Program-made: the position numbers and the translations under genes
Source of the DNA: Eimeria necatrix
Taxonomy: Eukaryota; Apicomplexa; Conoidasida; Eucoccidiorida; Eimeriidae
Length of the DNA stretch: 64,000 nt
Assembly: GCF_000499385.1 (NCBI RefSeq)
Contig: NW_013655219.1
Location: 1 to 64,000, forward strand
Direction of reading: 5' to 3'
Notes under the pieces: generated by a model
What the model was told of the DNA's origin: nothing
The model's input: the letters and a program-made list of their open reading frames with translations, nothing else
The model's database searches: none
Shown: positions 1 through 10,127 of the stretch, one piece after another
Layout of the letters: each line of letters begins with the position of its first letter
Position numbering within the stretch: position 1 is the stretch's first letter

Positions 1-1210
1 GCCATTCCACTTCTCTCGCCCAATGCGCCCCACTCACATCCTAAACCTCAAAACGCTTAACTCCCTTCCACCCACCTACACAGCCGCAAATCAAAAAGTC
101 ACCAACGGCAAACAAACCACCCTCCCACTCCCACTCTCCGCTGAATACTCATGCCTACGCCCTTCCGTCCAGCCGAACCAGCAAAGCACTGCCCACCAAC
201 ACCAGCTCCAGCACCAATCCTGATTGCCACAAATTCCGAACCCTTCTCAACAGCCCCGCCCTGCTTGCTGCAGCACCAACACGCACTCTAACTGCGATTC
301 AACTGACAACGCTCACACCCGCAAGGCACCACAGACCGGCCGCCTCTCCTCCAAAACCTATGCCCCACTCCTGCAATACAAACACAGTTCCTCATTTCCA
401 CGCATCCGATCACCTCCTTCCACACACAAACAAACCACAACAAAACCACCCTGCGCAGTTGCGAAGGCCTGCCTCGAAAGCCCCAAACGGCAAAGCGACT
501 GGAAAGCGAAGCCATTCCACTTCTCTCGCCCAATTGGCCCCACTCACCTCCTAAAACCCACAACGCGTAACTCCCCTCCACGCACATACACAGTAGCAAA
601 TCAACAAGTCACCAACGGCAAACAAACAACCCTCCCACTCCCACTCGCCCCTGAACATGCCTACGCCCTTCCGTCCAGCCGAACCAGCAAATCACTGCCT
701 ACCAACAACAACTGCAGCACGTATCCTGATAGCCACAAATTCCGAACCCTTCTCAACAGCCCCGCCCTGCTTGCTGTAGCACTAACACGCACTGCAACTG
801 CGATTCAACTGACAACGCTCACACCCGCAAGGCACCACAGACCGGCCGCCTCTCCCCCAAAACCTATGCCCCACTCCTGCAATACAAACACAGTTCCTCA
901 TTTCCACGCATCCGGTCACCTCCTTCCACACACAAACAAACCACAACAAAACCACCCTGCGCAGTTGCGAAGGCCTGCCTCGAAAGCCCCAAACGGCAAA
1001 GCGACTGGAAAGCGAAGCCATTCCACTTCTCTCGCCCAATTGGCCCCACTCACCTCCTAAAACCCACAACGCGTAACTCCCCTCCACGCACCTACACAGT
1101 AGCAAATCAACAAGTCACCAACGGCAAACAAACCACCCTCCCACTCCCACTCCCCGCTGAACATGCCTACGCCCTTCCGTCCAGCCGAACCAGCAAATCA
1201 CTGCCCACCA
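1..1210. repeat. Satellite of about 508 bp, 2.4 copies
   Basis: Near-identical units begin at 1, 511 and 1017, each opening with the same GCCATTCCACTTCTCTCGCC block. The spacing is 510 and then 506 bp. The third unit stops near 1210, where ordinary sequence begins. The + strand is strongly C/A-rich and G-poor along its whole length. Long open frames on both strands repeat with the unit and have no domain character, so I treat the array as non-coding. The array probably extends to the left of the window. A subtelomeric or centromeric location is possible but not shown. Confidence 0.93.
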
Positions 1211-2225
1211 ACGTGAGCCGCAGCACGGGTTGTTTGGTTAGGACAATCGTGACGCTTGCCGCACTTCTCTCACGCACTGCTTGTGACTTACTCCGTTTAA
1301 TAGTAAACGAAACATGACTATCGATGTCACTTGAAAGTCTTGAGTCAGCAATTTAGCAACTGAGCCTCTACCATTCTCATGCTTCCATTCTCCGGCAAGC
1401 ATACCTATATCTTGCATCCGGTACAGCTGTTCCCCCGCAAACAACACAATCAGCAGCGCATATTATGGGCAGTGCATGTCGAGCATGTCGGGTATTCATC
1501 AGTTGTCCAACAACGCATGTCTCTTCAGGTTGCTAAGCCAACTCTGCGGCACCCTGACGCAGGCAGCAGCGGTTTGCCCACAAGCGCGCAGACAAATAAA
1601 CCCAATATCTCCTTCAGGATTTGCGCTATGCAGTTGTTTCTGTCACCTGATGCAATCAACCCCACGAGTGACATAGCTTCACATTCCCACATTCACATTT
1701 CCACGCCTTTGTCTACAGCCCGTGCTGTACTGCGCCCAGGCTTCCAACAAGTAGCAAAGCTGCACTTGAACCGAGCGCGCAAACCGCAACTTTTTGCTTA
1801 AGTCAAGCGTCCCCTTTTCCATAGTCCATTGTTCAGTCATGCCCTATGGTGCGAACGAAGTATTTGTGGTCGTCCAACCACGCGCGTTGTCCAAACATAG
1901 TGAACCACGCAGGCAGGCGCAGATGCGACAAACTGTCTCCCAACCAGGCTTTAAGAACAGTTTGTCTATTAAGGCTCCTAAAACAATGCGCTGCACTCAA
2001 CTCCCGAGATTCGAAACGCCGCATACTTCTCAACAGTGCCTCGCAGCGGCTATGCGTAGTGCCGTCATCAGACATCGAGGAAGTTGCACCTCCAGTTTGA
2101 TGAGTGTCCACTTATTAAGCAGGGTCTTTAGCACCATAGGAACAGCACAATAAGTCCAGGATCCATTTTCAGTCAGAGTTTCAAGTAGCCCGCGCAGGTA
2201 TGTTTCCTACCATGACTTCGTTACA
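1211..2225. other. Intergenic; nothing supported
   Basis: Unique sequence of balanced composition follows the satellite. It holds several short open frames on both strands, up to about 140 codons, without domain features, good start context or convincing splice partners. I see no RNA gene or repeat here. Confidence 0.5.
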
Positions 2226-2633
2226 TTATCGTTGACTCACAGAGCATGAACTCTCTCCGTTGAAGCCGAGTTTCCGTGAAACAGGCGTATTGGCAGGAAT
2301 GGTGCTTCTAAATTTCAGGCCTTGGAAGCATTTAAGGATCATATATATGGCGGCTACTGCGGCAGCGACGAAGAAAACCGCTGCATTGGCTGCTCTGGAG
2401 ATTGTCCTCCCCTCCACTGACGAAGAAATTGTCTCGATGCATGACGTTGTTCCATATTTCACTTGAAACCCATTAGAGAAAGGAACAGAACCTTTAGAGT
2501 CTCGTAAGTCGTCGGCGATATCAGCTGGAGGACCTTGGTCGGCAATCGCGAGTACAGGAAGACCAAACATTGTGGAGCTTATGCTGGCAAGCACACGCCC
2601 ATAAGAAGGGAAACGCTGAACTTTATTTTGCAT
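2226..2633 (-). CDS. Hypothetical small secreted or membrane protein (135 aa)
   Basis: An intronless ATG-initiated frame in an otherwise gene-poor stretch; I do not recognise the family. Residues about 14-31 form a weakly hydrophobic, signal-like segment (VLASISSTMFGLPVLAIA) ending in a plausible cleavage context. Residues about 85-103 form a clear transmembrane helix (AAVFFVAAAVAAIYMILKCF), followed by a basic tail of about 32 residues. Signal peptide, short lumenal domain, one membrane span and basic tail is the layout of many small coccidian dense-granule or surface proteins. That comparison rests on layout alone, not on homology. The gene could also be a 3' exon of something larger, or a chance frame. 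Confidence 0.38.
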   Translation of the reverse strand: MQNKVQRFPSYGRVLASISSTMFGLPVLAIADQGPPADIADDLRDSKGSVPFSNGFQVKYGTTSCIETISSSVEGRTISRAANAAVFFVAAAVAAIYMILKCFQGLKFRSTIPANTPVSRKLGFNGESSCSVSQR

Positions 2634-4150
2634 TCGATACAGGGCTGGACAAATGGATCTTGTATTCAGAGCCTTCCCCGCTGAAGTTTAACTGACGGTG
2701 GTCCCGACAAGCCCGTTTTATCGTTCCGTCATCACAAGGGGAGTAATCGCAGCATTATACAAACAAACAAAATATATCCCTGATTGACGAAAATAGGGGT
2801 TATACATAAGAAATGTTTTTTTATTGCAACCAGCATATCGAGGCACCAAGACAATGCTGTCACTGCAGTCACGAAACTTTACCCTGCACTGCAATGCAGT
2901 GGCAAGCGCCGCGGAAAGACGATGCACACAAATGTAAGATATTATTACGCATATCAACGGGGAAATATTTGAAAGTATAGCTAGAACAAAGCTGGCAAGG
3001 CATCGGGATATTTGTACGGGGCTGACTGGGATCGCCTGCTATGACCAGTTAGCCAGCCAGTGCAGCGCCGTACTGGTGGTGTCGGTTTCCTATTATCAAA
3101 TATGTCTTCCGTATGGATAACTATTTTGCTGATGTTGTCTTTCGTTGCTCAAAGTAGGCCGTGAGGAAGTTACTTTATCGCTCGGGCTCCTTCCAATGCA
3201 TCCATGATGTATGTGCACTCGATACACATTGATACTACAGCAACTGACTCAATGTACTTCTTCTAATTGTATTCACATGCAGCATCCACTTCGTCTAAAC
3301 TTAGCTAACTTGCGTTTGAGTCAAAGCCACCTTAAATGTGCCCCAGGCTGCCTTTTCCCGCAGCGGATAGTCTAGAAGCAATAAAAAGGCGCATGCACTA
3401 TCGAAGCATCGTATTGTTGACAGATTTTGCGCTATTCAGGCCCCTGCGGGTCATAGCATAAAGGGGTGGTTTAGCAATCCAGCTGAGCTGCTGAAATGCT
3501 GAAAGATCCTTCATATGTATATATTTTAGTCACACCTGAAGCCACTGTACCCTTCTCTCTTACCCTACGGAGAAAATCAACTGTGTAACAGCTTAGCTGG
3601 TTGCTCCCATCTCAATACTCAGACACTTGCGCGGTACTAGTGCGGCTTGATACCCAGCAATTGTTTACAATGCGTTGAGATACGAAGCCAGATTTGCATG
3701 CACTTTCTTCTTAAGGGGAAACTCCATATCTTGCTTTAAAATACTCTCAGTTCAGAGCTGCTTTTCTAGGCAGGCCCATACACAACTAAATCTCCACATG
3801 CTTTTGTAAGCTGCCGGAAGATACATGAGTCAAACTTCTCGAATATTCGAACAATACTGATGCAGGTAACTGCATGAGGAGAACATGACTGGCAAACTCA
3901 TGCATCTACAGCTCATCACTGCCATCAAAATGCCACTAATCTGCGTCAATCAAGGCTGTATTGAGACAGAAGCTGTTCAGCTAGCAGAGAGAATAGTACA
4001 ATGTGCCGGGAGTGACGGCGCGCGTGTTGTCTCAATAGCCAGCATGTTTACTCCCTTCATCACGTCTGCATGTAACAGTTAAATCGCATTAGTGCAGCTG
4101 CAGCATTGGAGTACTGCGAGTACTATGAGCTTACGTCAAAACTCACGTAG
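2634..4150. other. Intergenic; nothing supported
   Basis: Mixed-composition DNA with no frame above about 80 codons, no CAG runs and no repeat or RNA gene that I can recognise. Confidence 0.5.
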
Positions 4151-4219
4151 CTCTTCAGTGAGAGCTGGAAGTCTACTAGCTCCGTAGTTTATCCAGCACA
4201 GAACGTGCTTCGTTTGAGC

Positions 4220-5800
4220 TTCTAGTCACACACTCTTGCAATGTATCTCCTTCCCAAATCGATCCAACCACCCGACAACAACCACGACATCTCTTCAGGG
4301 AACTTTCCGCAGCAAAGTTTAGCATGGCAGGTAAAGCTGTAACCCAGTTTATAGAGTACTTTTCTTCAAATTTGAAGATTACGTGTGCTATCCTGGTTGA
4401 CGAACGTACTGACAAGTCTTACCCAGCTTATTGCCAGTGTCTGTCTTAATATAAAGTATACAGCAACATCTTCTAGCTCATCAAGCGTCTATTCACGCTG
4501 CAAAGCCCAAATTAGTTTAGGCGTGTGCTGCTGTGTATGGTGACCCCGAAGTCAAATCATTCGGGTCGCGCTGCTACACGATCTTTTGCACACCTCTACA
4601 AACACGAAATGCTTTTTCACCCCGTACACCATCATCATTACTTACAGGACTCTAGAGCCCAGCATTTCGCTTGGCAACCTATGGGCTGCTCGAGTGAGCA
4701 CAAGCATCTCCTTCGGGACCATGCTGCACAGCAAGCTGGCATCCTCGTTGAGCACGATTGCAGCGACCTCAATCATTTCAGACAATTTATTTCACTACAG
4801 GAGTCTTCATGGCGCAAGAAATTTTTGCTGCCAGCGCTGTGAGCTTGAGCAGACTTGAAATTGTTGCAGCGTCTATTCGCTAGCCTCGTTAGAGAGCTTT
4901 TCACCCTGTGGCGCTGCCTACCTTTCCTTGGGCGGTATTCTTGATGACCCTGTTTACCCCGCACCACTCAGCTACTTGTATGGAGCTGTTTTCTTCTCAC
5001 TGTTCCGTTCACTCGATAGGGAGACCTCTCAGAAGTTCCAACTCCTCATTTATCAACACCGCACATCAATCACATGCAGCTGCATTATGATCCTAGACCC
5101 TCTCCGTGAAAAGAAAGAAACGTCTTCCAAATCTCTGCAGAAATGCCTACGTGAAATCTTCAGACTGAGATGAATTCTGGAGAGCAAGGATGCTTTCATG
5201 CAAATGCGTGTGGATATCAAGACAGACGCTAAAGGCTTTGCAGCCCTTGGATTTGCATACGGGAACAAGGGGCCCGTATTACTCGACGACAAGTATATTG
5301 GCGGGAGCCATCGAATAAAAAATAAGGGGCCTGCGGCAGGAAGCAGCAACGTGCAGGGGAAGGGGGTTGATGCATGCTGACGAGCTACAATTATTTTAGG
5401 AAAACCTACAAAAAGTAGAACTGTGTATTCGCTACAGAGAGAAAGAGGTTCAAGCGCTAGACAGGCAGCTTTTGGAGTTGCAAACCGCAGGCAGAAAAGT
5501 GCCCCAAGGATATCAATTCAATGAAACATTGTAGGAGCTCAAAGAAAGCAAACCAAAACTCGCAACCTTTTGAAGACAAGAAAGTAGAGAGAGAGTACCT
5601 GTATCAGGAGCTGTAGGCACTTGAACGCTAATACCCTCTCTTGATCCCTTCGTACGGGGCCGCCGGAAAATTCATGCCAAGCTGAATCCGGAGGCAGCAA
5701 CACTGCAGCAACACTGTTTGCAGCCTCTCTGCTTGCATTGCAGCACTGTCTTCCCATGAGATGCTCGGTTTTAATCAAAAGTGTCTATGGCACCTCACGC
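4220..5800 (+). pseudogene. Decayed coding stretch, family unknown
   Basis: Three protein-like segments lie on the + strand. (1) 4225-4449 ends in ...ITCAILVDERTDKSYPAYCQ and a stop. (2) A frame from a splice-like TTGCAG at 4864-4869 to 5380 reads YLSLGGILDDPVYPAPLSYL and onward, and is cut by one TGA at 5171-5173. (3) 5398-5640 reads as a charged coiled coil (ENLQKVELCIRYREKEVQAL...LLELQ) broken by TAG, TGA and an apparent frameshift. Together they suggest an old gene accumulating stops. A live multi-exon gene whose introns remove the stops cannot be excluded. Confidence 0.35.
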
Positions 5801-6520
5801 ACGCAACGATGGACAAGCGATGTTTTTATCATGAGAAGAGCAAATGAGCTGCGGCTGCGTGACACACGGCAAACGCTCGACAGCACCAGAATACGATCTT
5901 TGCGCATAAGTGACAGAGCGGCATGCTTACGGAGCAAGCCACTCTTAAATCACATAAGCCACCTGAAATGAAATGAAACAGAGGCGATACTCCCCACATG
6001 TGGCAGCCGGATGCTGGCTTAGCCCTTTGGGGCCATCCTGACCTCTCCCCGTTTCGGAGCAGCAATGTTTATAATCTTCAGTGCTCGCTTCGAGTCCAAT
6101 CACATGCACATGCGCTTGCACTTTTTCATCTGCCCTTACTCTTTGAGCCGACGACAGGCAACAGCCATCTGACGCTACCTTAACCGGCCGGCGTCACAGC
6201 TCCTTACGGCTTGTAAGGAGTGCAGATGCAAGGGCGTCACCTAATGGGCACTGAACCTTCTATCCTGCATCAGCTATGTTCTAGCACGGGATCAGAGCCA
6301 ACGAAGCTCCAATTTACAAAAACACACGGCATGAACCGGTTAGGAAAAGTTAAACCCAGGCGCTCGAGTTAAAGTGCGAAGTCATGTCTGCGCTTTTGGG
6401 GTCCTTAGTAGGGGTCGGAGCAGGGAACCTGCGAGCTCGCCTGTGTTCAATTGCTGAATCCGCCTGCATTCAGGATATCATTGTCTATTTCTGTATCTTT
6501 CTGTTTTGTTTTCGACTCCA
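5801..6520. other. Intergenic; nothing supported
   Basis: Short frames only, none with domain character or good splice borders. The 3' end runs into a 35-bp tandem repeat. Confidence 0.45.
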
Positions 6521-6530
6521 CCACTTTCTC

Positions 6531-6660
6531 TACACTCCAGTGCGTGCTGTGGACTCCATCTTTTCTACACTCCAGTGCTTGCTGTGGACTCCATCTTTTC
6601 TACACTCCAGTGCTTGCTGTGGACTCCATCTCTGTCCTTACACTGTTTGCTTGCTGTGGC
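6531..6660. repeat. 35-bp tandem repeat, three copies plus a degenerate fourth
   Basis: The unit TACACTCCAGTGCTTGCTGT plus GGACTCCATCTTTTC recurs at 6531, 6566 and 6601. A diverged partial copy (CACTGTTTGCTTGCTGTGG) follows. The first copy differs from the next two by one base. Frames read through it but give only repetitive peptides. Confidence 0.9.
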
Positions 6661-7204
6661 CTGCGCTTGCATCTCACATACCTCTACGGAGGCAACTTGC
6701 CTGTGCACATTGCTACGCAATGTGTATGTGACGTACGTTTATTAAATGCACGAGCAGGCATGGCACTCACAGATGTATAACTGTAGAAAAGTCCTTGGTG
6801 ACACTGCGAGTACACAAGGGCAGCCAGACAAAAAGTCAAAGCACAAATAAGCCATAATCACGTATGTGCACATTTGAGTAAATGTGAATATAATTGCATG
6901 TATACGTAGTTTCTGATCTTTAATAAAATACGAAAAGATGCGTATTCGGACATACTCATGTTTTCCATGAAAGACAACTTCGACACATATAAATGTAGTC
7001 ATTGCGAGGTGAAAGTGGGGGTGTTACAAAGACAAACTAGTTAAGAACTAAAGCCGGCTAAGTGGCAAGTTACACACCCTTAAGCAGATGATGCAACTGT
7101 AAGTCCCGTTCTCAAGGCTGTATCGCCTCTTCGCCTTCACCATACAAAAACAAAAAAAAAAGCGGAAAACCGACAGCATCGTTTTCATTGGGAGCATGCA
7201 CTAA

Positions 7205-7360
7205 ATGGAAATATGCATGCATGCATACACTGCAGACATATATATACCAATGTGGGCACTCCGCAATGCGTACATGCATTGCTTGTATGCATGCATGCAA
7301 ACGTGCGCCCATGGCAGTATGCACATTTGCGTGCAAACATTTCTGCATGCATGCATAGGG
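7205..7360. repeat. TGCATGC-rich cluster
   Basis: Three runs of (ATGC)n occur at about 7213-7226, 7288-7299 and 7344-7356. Several single TGCAT or GCATG units lie between them. TGCATGC is a known coccidian promoter motif and an ApiAP2 binding site in Plasmodium. Here it lies downstream of the transporter gene, so it may be only a microsatellite. Confidence 0.7.
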
Positions 7361-7781
7361 ACGTGACTGCATGAACGCATACGCACACAGCAATGCGTCC
7401 ACTCACGCAATCGCACGTGCGTGTGCGTATGAAGACTAGAGGGCTCGGAGAGGGCTCCGGCTCCTCTTTGCTGTTGCTGTGTAAGTACAACTCCACTGTC
7501 TAGCTATACGTTTATATAGTGTTTCAATAAGAATAGCAATAATTGTTCCAGCTTCCACTATTATTTTTTCCATGGGAAAATCAGCACCGCCAAAACGAAC
7601 AACACGGCGACCCACACGCCTGCTGTTGCTCCCGCTGCTATGGCTAGGCTTCTGCTGTTTGTGTTGCTGGCATGCTTGCATTCGCTGTTGCTTCTCACGC
7701 TGTTCTCTGTTGCTAGTGCAGCTGCTGTGATGGCAGCTGCTGCTAGGGCTGTGTCTGCTCTGCAATAGGACCTCATGCTGA

Positions 7782-10127
7782 TCATCCTCGTGGAGCGCTG
7801 CTGGTGCTGCTGGTGCTGGGACTGCTGCTGCTGCCTCCACTGCTGCTAGTGCTGGTGCTGTTGCTGCTGCTGCTGCTACCTGGCGTGTACAGTAAGTTGC
7901 TTTCCTGCTCTCCAGCAGCTTGAACTTGGAGCATCTCTATCTCCTCTCCCACTGTTGGTATTTGTCTGTATGCATGTTTTCTGCTGTTCCTCCTTGTTAA
8001 TTCCTTCTCCGTCTCCCCATCTGTCTCCCCATCTTCTCCCTTTGCTGCTGTTGCCGCTGTGATGGCCGCATGAAAAGACATTGCCGGCATAGCATGAACA
8101 TTCCTGAGCTCCATCGTCCTATTTGTCCTTCTACTTCCCAAGCTTTCCTCCCTCAATTCCCCTTTTTCCCCCTTACCCTCAATATCTGTCTCTGCATCTG
8201 TTTCTGCTTCCGTTACTGCTTCTACTGGGGCCAAAGAGACAGGCGGTGGCGGCTCATTGAGCGGATATGAAGGCAAAAGAAGCGCGGCAAGAGGTAGCGC
8301 GAGGAGTGGCAGCAAAAGATGTGCCAGTAGAATGAGATGCGGTAGATACTGGAAGTCACATTGGGTTTCTGGTGTATGTACAGTGGAGATTTTGAATGCA
8401 GAAATAGCAAATGCCCCCATCAGCTTGCTCAAACTAAAACCCAAGTTGCTCAGCCCAGAAACCACTGCGTACACAGTAGCTTCCCGCCCCACAGGGCACA
8501 GCTGAGACACGGACACAACGGCTCCCATGTGGGTGAGAGCCCCTATCAAGCCAAACCCGATGCCGTCCCCCAGCAGGTACATCACCTTGTCTGGTACTCC
8601 TATCGCTTTATTCAAGCGAAGCACAAGAGCCAAGTCAAACAACGAATCGAGGATTCGCAAGCTGTTCGTAAGCCAGAAAATAGACCTAAGAGTAACACAA
8701 ACGAAAAAAACAGAAAGCGCATACCCCGACTCCCAAGCATCTAAAAGGATGAGCAGAAAAATGGGAATTGTTAGTGTCAGTAAAGTTAAACGCTTTTTCG
8801 CAACCTTAAACTGTATATCGGTAAGCTCCTGTTTCAGCCTCATAGGGCCCCTTCGTTTCACGCAAATCATCGACCTAAATGCTCAACGCTCGGCTTGTTA
8901 CCTGCAGCTCCAATTCTTGAACCACTTTTGGAAGGCCCATATGCCTATCCAGCTGGCTGTTGTGCCTGCTACTGCAGTGTAGGTGGAAAAATAAGTATAA
9001 TTGAAGTGGGGTCCTTCAGGGACGCAACCAGGCGCAGCCGTGTAGAAGTAGCTGAGCGCTCCCTGTATATTTAGATGCAGCAGACGGTCGATAAAGAAAT
9101 AGAGGGCACAAAGTGCCAGCCGCCGTGGCAAGAGCAGCAGAGAAGCACCCGCCAAGGCACACAACACACAAACGGTGTACGCAACCGATAAAGAGACAAG
9201 CTCAAGCAGCACGAGCAAAGCAGCTCCGCAGGCACAAAGAGAGGTCAACAATGCAACAACAACAACCCCACCCTGTCCTGGCTGAGGCACAACCTGTACC
9301 ACGTTGCTGCAGCATCCGTTGCGAACCCTGCACGCTCCTCTGCTGCAGCTGCAGCTATTGCTGCAGCTGCTGCTGCTGCGGGTCAGTTGAAGCTTTGGCT
9401 CCCCAGTGAAATTAAGCAGCACCGGAAAGAAAGACTGCAGGGCCAAAGGCAGGCAGAGGCAAAAAAGAGGCCCCGAGCCCCAGGCGTCACTAAGGGGCCC
9501 CACAAGCAGCCTACCGAGAAGGCCCCCAGTAGTGGTGCACAAGTTCACAAAGCCTACCAATGCAAACCCCAAATTTGGGTTTGCGCGGAGTGCCGCGGAG
9601 TACAAACCTTCGCACAGGAGGTCAATCGTTGCCATCTGCAAATGCAGACCGAAAAATGGGAGGGACAACGCCAGCAAACCGACTCCACTGCTGCTGCTGC
9701 TTCTGCTGCCGCTGCCACTGCTAGGCTCCAACAACAGCCAGCAGCAGCAGCTGACCCCCACAACATTCGAAGTAAGCATGTACCATTTCTTGCGCCTGCG
9801 AAATAGAGCCACGTTGTCGCTGAGGGCCCCTAAGAGACCCTTCGCTCCCCAAGGTAAAAGTGAGAGGGTCAGGGTTTGCTGATAAACCAGAGCGTCTAAC
9901 CCCTTTTCTCTCATGTAGGGAAGCAGCGACTCAATCGAAACAGACCAGAGAGCCCCCTTGAGGCCCCCAAATACGCTAATTAGGAGTACCACAAACTCTA
10001 ACCCCAACCCCTCGACCAACAGCCCGTAACTGTCGAAGATACCCCATAAAGGCATCAGGCTTTTCCTCAGGATTAGACGGGTTAACAGACGGAGAGGGGA
10101 CAAAAGACGACCCAGAGAGAAAACCAT
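7782..10127 (-). CDS. Folate/biopterin transporter, BT1 family
   Basis: Integral membrane carrier of the BT1 branch of the major facilitator superfamily, which moves folates or pterins across membranes. The start is the ATG at 10127 (MVFSLGRLL), in ACA-ATG-G context; the upstream open frame has no other ATG. Exon 1 (10127 to about 8902) holds the family's cytoplasmic loop (WGAKGLLGALSDNVALFRRR), a second loop (GRLLVGPLSDAWGSG) and the YFYTAAP segment. Exon 2 (to the stop at 7782) carries further helices, including GDGIGFGLIGALTH and LSNLGFSLSKLMGAF. It ends in a Ser-rich, cytoplasm-like tail. The exons meet at a very short gap: the frame is continuous across 8870-8902 but holds TAA and TGA. 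Removing 27 nt (8875-8901) or 63 nt (8839-8901) restores it. A later exon near 7561-7700 with a TM-like stretch is possible. Substrate is inferred from family only. Confidence 0.85.

Noticed and set aside
224..1105. Long open frames on both strands of the satellite (278 codons + and over 100 codons -)
   Set aside because: The frames repeat with the unit, have skewed composition and no domain. They follow from the G-poor satellite rather than from coding.
6384..6780. A repeat-containing secreted protein across the 35-bp repeats
   Set aside because: Three different frames are open through the repeat because its period is not a multiple of three. None has flanking coding character.
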